64,000 bases of DNA, from assembly GCF_049445995.1 (NCBI RefSeq), contig NZ_JBMSDZ010000004.1:124001-188000 (forward strand), in the 5' to 3' direction. Each line of letters begins with the position of its first letter. Positions within the stretch are counted from its first letter, which is position 1. The notes under the pieces are model-generated. The model saw nothing but the letters and a program-made list of their open reading frames with translations. It did no database searches and had not been told where the DNA came from. The stretch is from Dyella_A sp049445995 (lineage in GTDB: Bacteria; Pseudomonadota; Gammaproteobacteria; Xanthomonadales; Rhodanobacteraceae). A program made the position numbers and the translations under genes. Shown here piece after piece: positions 33,083 through 43,159 of the stretch.

Positions 33083-34960
33083 ATGAGTAACCTGCTCAGC
33101 ACCGGCATCTCCGGCCTCAACGCCGCCCAGGTAGCGCTCAACACGGTCGGCAACAACATCGCCAACGCCGGCACCGACGGCTACAGCCGTGAGGTGGTGC
33201 GCCAGACCGAGCGCGTGGTGCCGCCGTCGAACCGCTACACGGTGGGCAGCGGCGTGGACGTGGTGGCGGTGGAGCGCGCGTATTCCAGCTACCTCACCAG
33301 CGCGGTGTGGAGCAGCAACGCCAATCTTTCCCGCGCCGGCACCTACAACGACCTGACCACCACGCTCAACAGCATGCTCGGCGCCAGCGGCAACCTGCAG
33401 GGCGCGCTGGACAAGTTCTACGGCGCCTTCGACACGGTGGCCAACGCGCCGGGCGACAGCGCCGCGCGGCAGGCGCTGCTGGGCAATGCGTCCACCGTCG
33501 CCTCGGTGTTCACCACGCTGGGCGCGCAGCTGGACAGCCAGCAGAAGCAGATCAATGGGCAGGTGACCAACACCGTCAAGAGCATCAACACCACGCTGGA
33601 CAACATCGCCGACCTCAACCGCAAGATCCACGACAGCCTCGGCAGCGGCGCGCCAAATGCGCTGCTGGACCAGCGCGACGCGCTGGTGAACACGCTGTCG
33701 GGCTACCTCGGCGTCACCGCGGTGAGCGAGACCAACGGCACCTACAGCATCTACAGCAGCAGCGGCCAGAGCCTGGTCAGCGGCAGCCATGCGTTCAAGC
33801 TGTCCACCGCCGGCGATCCCTACGACACCGCGCGCGTCAACGTGCTCGACAGCAGCGGCAGCGACATCACCGCGCGCCTCAGCGGCGGCTCGCTGGGCGC
33901 CCTGCTCGATTACCGCAGCAACGTGCTGGACAGCGCGCAGAACCGGCTCGGCCAGGCGGCGACCGGCCTGGCCACCAGCGTCAACGCGCAGCAGGGCAAG
34001 GGGCTGGATCTCAACGGCCAGCTCGGCGCGCCGATCTTCGCGCTGCCGGCACCGCAGGCGCTGGCCGCCGGCACCAACGCGGGCAGCGCCACGGTCAGCG
34101 CGCAGGTTTCCGACGTCGCCGCGCTGACCAGCGCCGACTACACGCTGCGCTACGACGGCAGCGCCTGGAGCATGACCACCACCGGCGGGCAGCCGGTGGC
34201 GCTCACCATCAATCCGGATGGCACGCTCGGCGGCGCCGGGCTGACCCTGGCCGTGGCGGGCACGGCACAGGCGGGCGACAGCTTCCGCATCCAGCCCACC
34301 CGCAACGCGGCCAGCGGGCTGACCGTGAGCCTCGCCGATCCGTCCGGCATCGCGGCGGCCGCCGCCCTGCAGGCCAAGGCCGCCAGTGCCAACACGGGCA
34401 GCGGTGCGGTGTCGTCGCTGCAGGTGACCGATGCCAGCAACCCGGCGCTGTTCAACGGCGTCACCGTGAGCTTTCCCACGGCCGGCAGCTACACCCTCAC
34501 CGATGCCGGCGGCACCGTGCTGGGCAGCGGCGCCTACGCGCCGGGGCAGGCGCTTGCGGCCAACGGCTGGAGCCTCTCGCTGTCCGGCGCGCCGGCGGCC
34601 GGCGACAGCTTCGCGATGAGCGCCAACAGCAACGGCCTCAACGACAATGCCAACGCGCTGGCGCTGGGCAGGCTGGCCGATACTGGCGTGCTGGCCGGCG
34701 GCAGCCGTTCGGTGATCGACAACTACACCTTGCTCACCACCGAGATCGGCAACGCCGGGGCGCAGGCCGCAGGCAACCTCACCACGCAGACCAGCCTGCA
34801 CAACCAGGCGATGTCGGCGCAGCAGGCGGTGTCGGGCGTGAACCTGGACGAGGAGGCGGCCAGCCTCGTGAAATACCAGCAGGCCTACCAGGCCTCCGCG
34901 CAGGTGATCGCCACCGCGCAATCCATCTTCAGCAGCCTGCTCGCTGCCGTGCAGAGGTAA
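33083..34960 (+). CDS. flgK: Flagellar hook-associated protein FlgK (HAP1)
   Basis: 625 residues, hook-filament junction protein. N terminus LLSTGISGLNAAQVALNTVG, then NNIANAGTDGYSREVV; C terminus VSGVNLDEEAASLVKYQQAY and QASAQVIATAQSIFSSLLAA are diagnostic. The central region (about 330-540) is a variable Ala/Gly/Ser-rich insertion. Exported with FlgN as chaperone. flgL follows five bases later. Confidence 0.96.
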   Translation: MSNLLSTGISGLNAAQVALNTVGNNIANAGTDGYSREVVRQTERVVPPSNRYTVGSGVDVVAVERAYSSYLTSAVWSSNANLSRAGTYNDLTTTLNSMLGASGNLQGALDKFYGAFDTVANAPGDSAARQALLGNASTVASVFTTLGAQLDSQQKQINGQVTNTVKSINTTLDNIADLNRKIHDSLGSGAPNALLDQRDALVNTLSGYLGVTAVSETNGTYSIYSSSGQSLVSGSHAFKLSTAGDPYDTARVNVLDSSGSDITARLSGGSLGALLDYRSNVLDSAQNRLGQAATGLATSVNAQQGKGLDLNGQLGAPIFALPAPQALAAGTNAGSATVSAQVSDVAALTSADYTLRYDGSAWSMTTTGGQPVALTINPDGTLGGAGLTLAVAGTAQAGDSFRIQPTRNAASGLTVSLADPSGIAAAAALQAKAASANTGSGAVSSLQVTDASNPALFNGVTVSFPTAGSYTLTDAGGTVLGSGAYAPGQALAANGWSLSLSGAPAAGDSFAMSANSNGLNDNANALALGRLADTGVLAGGSRSVIDNYTLLTTEIGNAGAQAAGNLTTQTSLHNQAMSAQQAVSGVNLDEEAASLVKYQQAYQASAQVIATAQSIFSSLLAAVQR

Positions 34961-34965
34961 TCGTC

Positions 34966-36195
34966 ATGCGCCTTTCCACCAGCTGGATGTACCAGCAGTC
35001 GCTGTCCAGCATGATGAACCAGCAAAGCACGCTGGCCGCCACGCAGAACCAGGTGAGCACCGGCAAGCGCATCAACGTGGCTTCGGACGATCCGGCCGGC
35101 GCCGGTCGGGTGGTCAGCCTCGATCACATCCTCGCGGCGAATACGCAGTACACCGCCAACATCGATGCGGCGAGCACGCGGCTGAACACCGCGCAGTCCA
35201 CGCTGAACTCGGTGAATGATCTCTACAACAGCGCGCGCGATCTCACCCTGCAGGCGCTCAACGGCTCGCTCGCCAGCAGCGATCGCCAGGCGATCGCCAC
35301 CCAGCTCATCCAGATGCGCGACCAGTTGCTGCAGATGGCCAACACCACCGACGCCAACGGGCAGGCGCTGTTCGCCGGCACCAGCAGCAACACCGTGCCG
35401 TTCGTGAAGAACGCGGACGGCAGCGTGAGCTACATCGGCAACGATGGCCAGCCGCGCGCGGCCATCGCCGCGGGCCTGAGCGTGCCGACCGGCGAATCGG
35501 GCAGCGCGATCTTCATGGACGTGGCCGCCGGCAACGGCCGCTTCGTCGCCAGCGCCGGCGCGGGCAACACCGGCACGCTGGTGGTGGGCGGGAACGCGGT
35601 CTCCGATCCGGCCGCCTTCGCCGCCGGCCTCGCGGCGAACGGCAGCTACTCGATCACTTTCGACGGCGCCGGCAACTGGAGCGCACTGGACGGCAGCGGC
35701 AATCCGGCGCTCGATGCCGGCGGCAATCCGCTCACCGGGACCTACACCGCCGGCGGCAGCATCGGCTTCAACGGCCTCACGATCTCGCTCAGCGGCACGC
35801 CGCAGGCCGGCGATACGGTGAGCATCCAGGGCGGCGCCTCGCAGGACATCTTCACCACCTTCAACAACATGATCAGCGCCCTGCAAAGCAGTGGCAGTAC
35901 CAGCGAGTCGCAGCTGACCAACACGCTCAATCGCCAGCTCGAGGCGCTCGACAATGCACGCGCCGGCGTGACCCGCGCCGAGGTGGACATCGGTGGACGC
36001 ACCAACGCGCTCGCCGCGCAGCGCGCGGCCTACCAGGATCTGGGCGTGACCTATCAGGCCACGCTGTCGGACACGCGCGACGTGGACGTCTACAAGGCCA
36101 TCAGCAATCTCTCGATCCAGTCGGCTGCGCTGCAGGCATCGCAGCAGGTGTTCGCGCAGGTCAAGTCGTTGAGCCTGTTCAACTACATCAAGTAG
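34966..36195 (+). CDS. flgL: Flagellar hook-associated protein FlgL (HAP3)
   Basis: 409 residues, second junction protein. N terminus RLSTSWMYQQSLSSMMNQQS, then VSTGKRINVASDDPAGAGR, is flagellin-like; the C-terminal helix LQASQQVFAQVKSLSLFNYI closes the protein. It is translated with flgK (5-base gap) and ends the flgB-flgL run. Confidence 0.95.
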   Translation: MRLSTSWMYQQSLSSMMNQQSTLAATQNQVSTGKRINVASDDPAGAGRVVSLDHILAANTQYTANIDAASTRLNTAQSTLNSVNDLYNSARDLTLQALNGSLASSDRQAIATQLIQMRDQLLQMANTTDANGQALFAGTSSNTVPFVKNADGSVSYIGNDGQPRAAIAAGLSVPTGESGSAIFMDVAAGNGRFVASAGAGNTGTLVVGGNAVSDPAAFAAGLAANGSYSITFDGAGNWSALDGSGNPALDAGGNPLTGTYTAGGSIGFNGLTISLSGTPQAGDTVSIQGGASQDIFTTFNNMISALQSSGSTSESQLTNTLNRQLEALDNARAGVTRAEVDIGGRTNALAAQRAAYQDLGVTYQATLSDTRDVDVYKAISNLSIQSAALQASQQVFAQVKSLSLFNYIK

Positions 36196-36218
36196 TTCCA
36201 CCCACCGCGCTGCCGCCC

Positions 36219-36390
36219 TTGTGGGAACGACTTCAGTGTGGGAGCGACTTCAGTCGCGACTTCCTGTCCCTCGCCACAGCCCGTCGGGGCTGAAGCCCCT
36301 CCCACAACAGCAGCGCGCGTGGCCCACCCACCCCTGTGGGAGCGACTTCAGTCGCGACTTCCTGCCCCTCGCTGAAGCCCCTCCCACAAC
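36219..36390. repeat. Family B repeat cluster (GGGAGCGACTTCAGTCGCGAC) upstream of fliC
   Basis: At least four related units: GTGGGAACGACTTCAG (36221), GTGGGAGCGACTTCAGTCGC plus GACTTCCTG (36239), the inverted GGGGCTGAAGCCCCTCCCAC (36286), GTGGGAGCGACTTCAGTCGC (36337) and GCTGAAGCCCCTCCCACAAC (36371). Head-to-head arrangement makes hairpins between flgL and fliC. Single units recur at 43017-43090 and 57413-57442. Confidence 0.8.
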
Positions 36391-36459
36391 CGCCGCGCAG
36401 TTCCCGCATCGGTCCTGGCGCGTCTCCGGCGGGTCTGGAAAAAAATCAAGTGTTGGTGC

Positions 36460-36486
36460 TCAAGTAATTTCCGCCCATGACGAAAC
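36460..36486 (+). promoter_or_regulatory. Possible sigma-28 promoter for fliC
   Basis: TCAAG, 14 bases, GACGAAAC. The -35 half matches FliA sites and spacing is right, but the -10 half departs from GCCGATAA at three positions. It lies about 92 bases upstream of the flagellin ATG, where a FliA promoter is expected. Confidence 0.4.
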
Positions 36487-36578
36487 AGTCTCCGAGGCGG
36501 ATGGCATCCATACGGAACCCCGCCGGGAATACATCAAGCCCCTTGTCCGGCTCATCGATTTCCGTCAGGAGAACTTCC

Positions 36579-38045
36579 ATGTCATTCGTGATCAACACCA
36601 ACGTTTCCTCGCTGAACGCGCAGAACAACCTCGCCACCTCCAAGAGCGCGCTGGCCCAGGCCACGCAGCGCCTGTCGTCTGGCCTGAAGATCAACAGCGC
36701 GGCCGACAACGCCGCCGGCTTCGCGATCTCGCAGCGCTACACCACGCAGGTCGGCGGCCTGGCCCAGGCCAGCGCCAACGCTTCGGACGCGATCAACCTG
36801 GCGCAGACCACCGGCTCGGCGCTGGATCAGGTCACCGCCAACCTGCAGGCCATCCGCGATCTGGCGGTGCAGTCGGCCAACGGCACCTACAGCTCGGCGG
36901 ATCGCGCCACCATCGACCAGGAAGTGCAGCAGCGCCTGGCCGAAGTCACCCGCATTGCCAGCCAGACCACGTTCAACGGCCAGAAAGTGCTCGACGGCTC
37001 GTTGAAGTCGCAGAACTTCCAGATCGGCGCGGACGTCGGCCAGACCATCAGCGTCAGCCTGGGCACCAGCGTCAAGGCGAGCGATCTCGGCAAGGTCGCC
37101 GAGGTGTCCACCGGCGACATCAGCGCCGCGGTTACCGGCGGCTATACGCTGCCTGGCGATGCGACCAACGGCCTGACCGTGCAGATCGGTTCCGGTTCGG
37201 TAGTGAACGTGGCGGGTGGCAACTACAAAAATGCCAGCGATCTGGCCGCGGCCATCAATACCGCAGCGGGAAGCGCGATTACCACGGTCGACAGCACCTC
37301 CGGTGAACTGACTTTCACCAATACTTCTTCTTCCAATGCCATCACGTTTGGTGGTGCAGCCGCGACCACGCTTGGCATCCCGACCACGGTAGCTGCAGAG
37401 ACCACTCCTGGCACGCCGGTCACGGGGTCTTCCACGTTGGTCAAGGCAGCCGTGACGGCGGCTCCGAAGATCCAGACAACTGGCTTGGTCATCAATGGTG
37501 CTGCCATCGATACGAGCAAGGTTGCCAGCCTGCAGGACCTCGCCGACGCCATCAACGCCAAGACCTCCGACTCCGGCGCCAGCGCCTCGGTCAATTCCCT
37601 GGGCACTGGCCTGAACGTGGTTTCCGACAAGACGTTGACCATCGTTGATGGCGCTGGTGCGGCCCTCAACGGGGCAACGGACCTCAATACCGGCAACGGC
37701 TACGCGAGCAACGGCATTGCCTCCGTGGGTGGTTCGCTCTCGACGGCAAGCGTAAAATCCGTCGATGCTGCGAACGACATCATCTCGCGTGTCGACACCG
37801 CCCTGACGACGGTGGCCGGTTTTGCTGCCCAGCTCGGTGCGGTACAGAACCGCTTTCAGTCGACGATCTCCACGCTCAGCTCGCAGTCGACCAATCTTAA
37901 GGCCTCGCAGTCGACCATCCAGGACGCCGACTTTGCGGCCGAGACGGCTGCCTTGAGCCGCGCCCAGGTGCTGCAGCAGGCCGGTATCTCGGTGCTGGCC
38001 CAGGCCAACTCTCAGCCGCAGCAGGTGCTCAAGCTCCTGCAGTAA
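36579..38045 (+). CDS. fliC: Flagellin
   Basis: 488 residues, filament subunit exported and polymerised outside. The N terminus MSFVINTNVSSLNAQNNLAT then QRLSSGLKINSAADNAAGFA, and the C terminus ALSRAQVLQQAGISVLAQAN are highly conserved D0/D1 parts. The surface-exposed middle (about 200-400) is variable and visibly less GC-rich in codons. CAGGAGAACTTCC precedes the chosen ATG; the frame is open 34 codons upstream without similarity. A T-tract terminator follows. Only one flagellin gene is in the window. Confidence 0.97.
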   Translation: MSFVINTNVSSLNAQNNLATSKSALAQATQRLSSGLKINSAADNAAGFAISQRYTTQVGGLAQASANASDAINLAQTTGSALDQVTANLQAIRDLAVQSANGTYSSADRATIDQEVQQRLAEVTRIASQTTFNGQKVLDGSLKSQNFQIGADVGQTISVSLGTSVKASDLGKVAEVSTGDISAAVTGGYTLPGDATNGLTVQIGSGSVVNVAGGNYKNASDLAAAINTAAGSAITTVDSTSGELTFTNTSSSNAITFGGAAATTLGIPTTVAAETTPGTPVTGSSTLVKAAVTAAPKIQTTGLVINGAAIDTSKVASLQDLADAINAKTSDSGASASVNSLGTGLNVVSDKTLTIVDGAGAALNGATDLNTGNGYASNGIASVGGSLSTASVKSVDAANDIISRVDTALTTVAGFAAQLGAVQNRFQSTISTLSSQSTNLKASQSTIQDADFAAETAALSRAQVLQQAGISVLAQANSQPQQVLKLLQ

Positions 38046-38110
38046 CGGCCACCGCCGGTGGCCCGCACACGCGGGCCATCGCACATGAAACTGCTTTTCG
38101 ACGGCGGCGC

Positions 38111-38139
38111 CGGCAGGTTCGGTGCTGCCGTTTTTTTTT
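38111..38139 (+). terminator. Intrinsic terminator after fliC
   Basis: CGGCAG-GTTCGGTG-CTGCCG followed by nine T. A further GC-rich hairpin (GGCCACCGCCGGTGGCC) lies between it and the fliC stop. Together they isolate fliC from fliD. Confidence 0.8.
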
Positions 38140-38275
38140 GGCTTTCTGCGGGCACTTGTGTGCGGCGAAATTCCTGCCGCTTACGCCGCGGATACTTCAG
38201 TTTCCGGGTGCCTGGCCGATCCACTGAAACGGGCAGGGCGGCGCAGCCGACCTCGACAGACTAGGGTCTCGCAGG

Positions 38276-38291
38276 TGGCGAGGTTCTTGCA
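38276..38291 (+). promoter_or_regulatory. Sigma-54 promoter for fliD
   Basis: TGGCGAG-GTTC-TTGCA has both invariant GG and GC dinucleotides with correct spacing, 58 bases before the fliD ATG. The preceding 130 bases after the fliC terminator hold nothing else I recognise. Confidence 0.72.
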
Positions 38292-38348
38292 GAATTTTGT
38301 TGGCCGTGCTCGTGCGGCAGCAGTGTCAAGAAAACAACGGGAGCCAGC

Positions 38349-39743
38349 ATGGCCATCAGCAACGTCAGCACCAGCGGCAACCCCGGCAGCGGCATATTGA
38401 GCTCTGCCGGTATCGGTTCTGGCCTGGATGTGAAGTCGATTGTCGCGGCTCTGGTCAATGCCAGGAAGGCCGGTCCGCAGGCGCAGATAACCAGCAAGGC
38501 GACACAGACCAACGCTCTTCTTACCGGGCTGACGTCGCTCAGTTCTGTATTGAGTTCATTGCAGTCGTCGCTGTTCACGCTGACGCAGACCAGCACCTTC
38601 GCCAGCTTCAACGCCACGCTGGCGGACAGCACCATCGGCACCACCAGCACGCTGTCCAGCGCCCAGCCGGGCAGCTACGCGCTGGTGGTGAGCAAGCTGG
38701 CCACCGCGCAGAAGCGCGGCAGCGACGCCTATGCCGGCACCGCCGCGATCGGCGCCGGCAACCTCACGCTGACGGTTGGCGCCAACAGTTCCACCGTGGC
38801 CATCTCGGCCACCGATACCGTGGCCGACATCGCCGCCAGGATCAACGCCGCATCGGGCAACCCGGGCGTCAGCGCCACCGTGGTCAATGGCACCAGCGGC
38901 GCACAGCTGCTGCTGAGCTCCAGCAAGACCGGCGTGGCGAACGGTTTCAGCATCAGCGCCGACGGCAGCAGCAGCGCCGGCTTGACCACGCTGGCCAACA
39001 AGCTCAATACCGCCGGCGCGAACGAGGCCAAGGATGCCCAGCTGAGCCTGGACGGCATTGCCATCACCAGCGCCAGCAACAGCGTCAGCGGCGCCATCGA
39101 CGGGGTCACGATCAATCTGGCCGCCGCCGGCAGTACCACGCTGACCGTGTCGCGCGACAACAGCGTGGCGACCAAGGCGGTGCAGGACTTCGTCGATGCC
39201 TACAACAGCTACACCAAGACGGTCGGCACGCTGTCCAGTTACGACAAGGCCTCGGGGAAAGGGGGCATCCTGCTCGGCGATGCGATGCTCCACTCGGTGC
39301 AGCGCACGATCGGCAGCGTGCTGAGCGGCAAGGTGGCCGGCAACAGCATCGGTTCGCTCGCCTCGCTGGGCATCACGCGCTCGGCCGACGGCACGCTGGC
39401 GGTGGACAGCAGCAAGCTCACCGCCGCGCTGGACGGCAATCCTGCCGTCGTGCAGGACCTGTTCGCCGGGTCCAACGGTTACGCCAAGCGGCTCACCACC
39501 GCGCTGGACAGCTTCACCGCGGCCGGCGGGGTGATCTCCACGCGCCAGCAGAGCCTCACCGACAGCCTGGGCAAGCTCAACACCGAGCAGAGCCAGCTCG
39601 ATGCGCGCATGAGCGTCTACGAGAAGCAGCTGCGCGACCAGTACGCGCAGCTGGACACGCTGATGTCCTCGCTCAACAACACCAGCAGCTACCTCACCGG
39701 TGCGCTGGCCCAGCTCGAAGCCACCTACACCCGAAAGAACTGA
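38349..39743 (+). CDS. fliD: Flagellar filament cap protein FliD (HAP2)
   Basis: 464 residues. FliD caps the filament and promotes flagellin folding. N terminus GIGSGLDVKSIVAALVNARK; middle segments DAYNSYTKTVGTLSSYDK and DPxLDN-like GDAMLHSVQRTIGSVL; C-terminal LDARMSVYEKQLRDQYAQLD and LMSSLNNTSSYLTGALAQL are typical. A sigma-54 site precedes it. fliS follows after 14 bases. Confidence 0.96.
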   Translation: MAISNVSTSGNPGSGILSSAGIGSGLDVKSIVAALVNARKAGPQAQITSKATQTNALLTGLTSLSSVLSSLQSSLFTLTQTSTFASFNATLADSTIGTTSTLSSAQPGSYALVVSKLATAQKRGSDAYAGTAAIGAGNLTLTVGANSSTVAISATDTVADIAARINAASGNPGVSATVVNGTSGAQLLLSSSKTGVANGFSISADGSSSAGLTTLANKLNTAGANEAKDAQLSLDGIAITSASNSVSGAIDGVTINLAAAGSTTLTVSRDNSVATKAVQDFVDAYNSYTKTVGTLSSYDKASGKGGILLGDAMLHSVQRTIGSVLSGKVAGNSIGSLASLGITRSADGTLAVDSSKLTAALDGNPAVVQDLFAGSNGYAKRLTTALDSFTAAGGVISTRQQSLTDSLGKLNTEQSQLDARMSVYEKQLRDQYAQLDTLMSSLNNTSSYLTGALAQLEATYTRKN

Positions 39744-39757
39744 TTGCGGAGTGGAAC

Positions 39758-40186
39758 ATGACCTACGGACCCATGCGCCAAGCCAGCGCCCTTTACCAGC
39801 AGAACAGCGTGGCCGGCGTCGAGAGCGCCGACCCTCACAAGCTCGTCAGCCTGCTGTTGGACGGGGCGATGGATCGCATCGCCCAGGCCCGCGGCCACCT
39901 GCTGCACGGCAACGTGGCGGCCAAGGGCAACTGCATCTCCAGGGCGGTGGCCATCGTGGGCGAATTGCACGACAGCCTGGATCACCAGGTCGATCCCGCC
40001 TTCAGTCAGCGGCTGGAATCGCTGTACGAATACGTGACCCGGCGCCTGCTCTACGCCCAGTTGCACGATCACGTGGCCGCGCTGGACGAGGCCGCCCGCC
40101 TGCTCGCGCCCGTACGCGAGGGCTGGCAGGGCATTCGCGCCAACTACCTCGCCACGTCCGCCGCGCAGGCCAAGAGCGCGTCATGA
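39758..40186 (+). CDS. fliS: Flagellar export chaperone FliS
   Basis: 142 residues, binds the C-terminal D0 helix of flagellin in the cytoplasm and prevents premature assembly. Family segments: AALYQ-like ASALYQQNSVAGVESADPHK, LVSLLLDGAMDRIAQA and LYEYVTRRLLYAQ. Begins 14 bases after fliD with GCGGAGTGGAAC upstream and overlaps the next gene by 4 bases. Confidence 0.95.
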   Translation: MTYGPMRQASALYQQNSVAGVESADPHKLVSLLLDGAMDRIAQARGHLLHGNVAAKGNCISRAVAIVGELHDSLDHQVDPAFSQRLESLYEYVTRRLLYAQLHDHVAALDEAARLLAPVREGWQGIRANYLATSAAQAKSAS

Positions 40187-40485
40187 ACGAGGCGCCGCAT
40201 CCCGATCTGCAGCGCGCGCTCGCCCTGAGCGCCGACATGCTGCAGGCCGCCGGCCGCGGCGACTGGGCCGGCGCCACCGCGCTGCAGGCCGAGTGCGACC
40301 GCCTGCTGCGCCAGGCGCCGGTCAATGCGGCCGGTTTGATGGCCCTGCGCCGGCTGCAGCTCGACCAGCGCGCCATGCTGGAACTGGCGGCGCGGGCGCG
40401 TGGCGTGGTGGGCGAGCACCTGGCGCGCCATCATGTGAACCACCGTGCGGTGAGCGCCTACCTCGATACGGCCGATCCGGACTGA
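40183..40485 (+). CDS. fliT: FliT-like flagellar protein
   Basis: 100 residues, all-helical. Start ATG overlaps the fliS stop (ATGA). FliT is the chaperone for FliD and a regulator of export; its sequence is poorly conserved, so this call rests on position after fliD-fliS, size and helical pattern (LALSADMLQAAGRGDWAGAT, LQAECDRLLRQ, RRLQLDQRAMLELAARARG). Its stop lies inside a family D repeat. Confidence 0.65.
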   Translation: MNEAPHPDLQRALALSADMLQAAGRGDWAGATALQAECDRLLRQAPVNAAGLMALRRLQLDQRAMLELAARARGVVGEHLARHHVNHRAVSAYLDTADPD

Positions 40486-40582
40486 GAGGCTGAGAAAAAA
40501 TCGCCCGCCTACTGCGACCGCCGCCGGCACGGGCGTTTGGCGGCGCTCTCGCTACGGCGGTCGAATTTTTCTCAGCCTCTGA
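40482..40582. repeat. Full palindromic family D repeat
   Basis: Left arm starts CTGAGAGGCTGAGAAAAAAT at the fliT-like stop codon; the right arm ends with its near-complement AATTTTTCTCAGCCTCTGAC. GC-rich inner parts hold TACTGCGACCGCCGCC on the left and GGCGGCGCTCTC on the right around CGGCACGGGCGTTT. Total about 100 bases. Partial relatives occur at 3196-3248 and 19662-19691. Confidence 0.85.
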
Positions 40583-40611
40583 CGCGCCGCCACCGCCACA
40601 GGATTCCCGCC

Positions 40612-41172
40612 ATGACCGACGCCCTCTGGCTTGCCTTCTCCGAACGTGTCTGCGTGGACGACCGCCTGCGCGTGGCCGTGCTGCCGCGCGATGCAGCCTC
40701 GACGCCGCTGGCCCAGCTGGCCGAGCGCAACGCGTCGGCGCTGGCCGGCATCGCCGCGACCGAGGAACGCCGGGCCGAGGGCGCCGAGGAGGACAGCCCG
40801 GTACTGCAGGAACTGGCCCGGCTCGACGCCAAGCTCAACGCGCTGGTGGATATCGTCAACCGCCTGCTGTTGCCGGCCAGCGCGCTGCCGGAGCGAGTAC
40901 CCGTGCGTTTCAACGCCGTCGGCGCGCTGCTGCCCGCCGCACTGTTGCCCGTGGCCGGGGCGCCAGGGCAGGCGATATCCCTGCGCATCCATCTGGATGC
41001 CTGCCCTGGCCTGCCGTTGGAGCTGCCGGCGCGGGTATCGCGTCGGTTCGATGACGGTCTGGCCTTCGTGGTCTTCGAACCGCTCGGCGAGGCAGCGGCC
41101 GATGCGATCGAGCGGTTCGTCTTTCGCCACCATCGGCGCAAAGTGGCCGAAGCGCGTCAGTCCCTGACCTGA
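40612..41172 (+). CDS. PilZ-like domain protein
   Basis: 186 residues, cytoplasmic. A helical N-terminal half (about 1-90; LQELARLDAKLNALVDIVNR) precedes a beta-rich C-terminal part (about 95-180; RVPVRFNAVGALLPA, LRIHLDACPGLPLELPARV, FDDGLAFVVFEPLGEAAADA, IERFVFRHHRRK) that resembles atypical PilZ domains. The c-di-GMP motifs RxxxR and D/NxSxxG are not clearly present, so binding is doubtful. Its position between the fliT-like gene and fleQ suggests a motility role. Confidence 0.72.
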   Translation: MTDALWLAFSERVCVDDRLRVAVLPRDAASTPLAQLAERNASALAGIAATEERRAEGAEEDSPVLQELARLDAKLNALVDIVNRLLLPASALPERVPVRFNAVGALLPAALLPVAGAPGQAISLRIHLDACPGLPLELPARVSRRFDDGLAFVVFEPLGEAAADAIERFVFRHHRRKVAEARQSLT

Positions 41173-41197
41173 ACGCTTTCGACCTACGGGGTCACAA

Positions 41198-41213
41198 TGT
41201 GATGGCCGTCATG
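41198..41213 (+). promoter_or_regulatory. CRP/Clp-like site 1 upstream of fleQ
   Basis: TGTGA-TGGCCG-TCATG matches the TGTGA-N6-TCACA palindrome of the CRP family (Clp in xanthomonads) at 8 of 10 half-site positions. The left half also belongs to a tight palindrome TCACAATGTGA (41192-41202). Confidence 0.45.
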
Positions 41214-41242
41214 TAAGCGGTTTCAACGAAGTCGGGCGAAAG

Positions 41243-41258
41243 TGTGAGTTGCTTCACG
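41243..41258 (+). promoter_or_regulatory. CRP/Clp-like site 2 upstream of fleQ
   Basis: TGTGA-GTTGCT-TCACG matches the CRP/Clp consensus at 9 of 10 half-site positions with exact spacing. It is 345 bases from the fleQ ATG and 45 bases from site 1, about four helical turns. Confidence 0.55.
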
Positions 41259-41589
41259 TTTTCAGTAGCCGTGCGCGAAATTGTTGACGAGCCAAATTGT
41301 CGACGTGACCGCCGACGTCATCTGTACCGCGTCGTTTCGGAACGGCAAAATCTTTACGCAACATTCATTTACATGAACCTTCGCGACGTCATCGCCTTCA
41401 CAAGAAAAACGGGTGACGCGCAGCGGCGATCCCGCTGACACCGACTGCCGTCGGCACGCTGGCGCACTGGCCCCCTTTTTGCTCCTCTCTCGACGCGGAC
41501 CGACGGCAAACCGTCGCGCTCCGGAAAACACGGCGGCTCTCCCACCCCACCGCTGCGTCCCACCGAGTCAGTACGAGAGGCGTTGCACA

Positions 41590-43005
<1,416 letters not shown>

Positions 43006-43016
43006 TCGATATGCGA

Positions 43017-43090
43017 CGGTCGGGGCTGGAGTCCCTCCCACAAGGGCGCGGGCAGTGGCTTTTGCGGGAGCGACTTCAGTGGCGACGCCC
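43017..43090. repeat. Family B repeat pair between fleQ and fliE
   Basis: An inverted unit (GTCGGGGCTGGAGTCCCTCC plus CACAAG) faces a direct unit (TGCGGGAGCGACTTCAGTGG plus CGAC), giving a hairpin-forming pair directly after the fleQ stop and before the fliE promoter. Confidence 0.7.
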
Positions 43091-43103
43091 TTGTCCCCGG
43101 TGA

Positions 43104-43119
43104 TGGCACACATCCTGCA
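43104..43119 (+). promoter_or_regulatory. Sigma-54 promoter for the fliE operon
   Basis: TGGCACA-CATC-CTGCA has GG and GC at the right spacing, 41 bases upstream of the fliE ATG. One substitution in the -12 half (CTGC for TTGC). Confidence 0.68.
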
Positions 43120-43159
43120 GCAACCCCCTCGAAAACCCGTCACGCGTTGGAAAACCGTC

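Larger units (their letters stand above)
41173..41589 (+). other. fleQ upstream region
   Basis: 417 bases with no gene; noticeably more AT-rich than its surroundings up to about 41420. It contains two CRP/Clp-like palindromes (annotated separately) and must hold the fleQ promoter. The part nearest fleQ (41420-41589) is GC-rich and may be a long untranslated leader. A short frame at 41244-41438 has no similarity that I recognise. Confidence 0.6.

Noticed and set aside
32783..33090. Short plus-strand frames in the flgJ-flgK gap
   Set aside because: They translate dispersed repeat sequence and have no independent start signals.
36219..36390. CRISPR array
   Set aside because: Units vary in orientation and spacing and lack uniform spacers; these are REP-like hairpins, and no cas gene is present.
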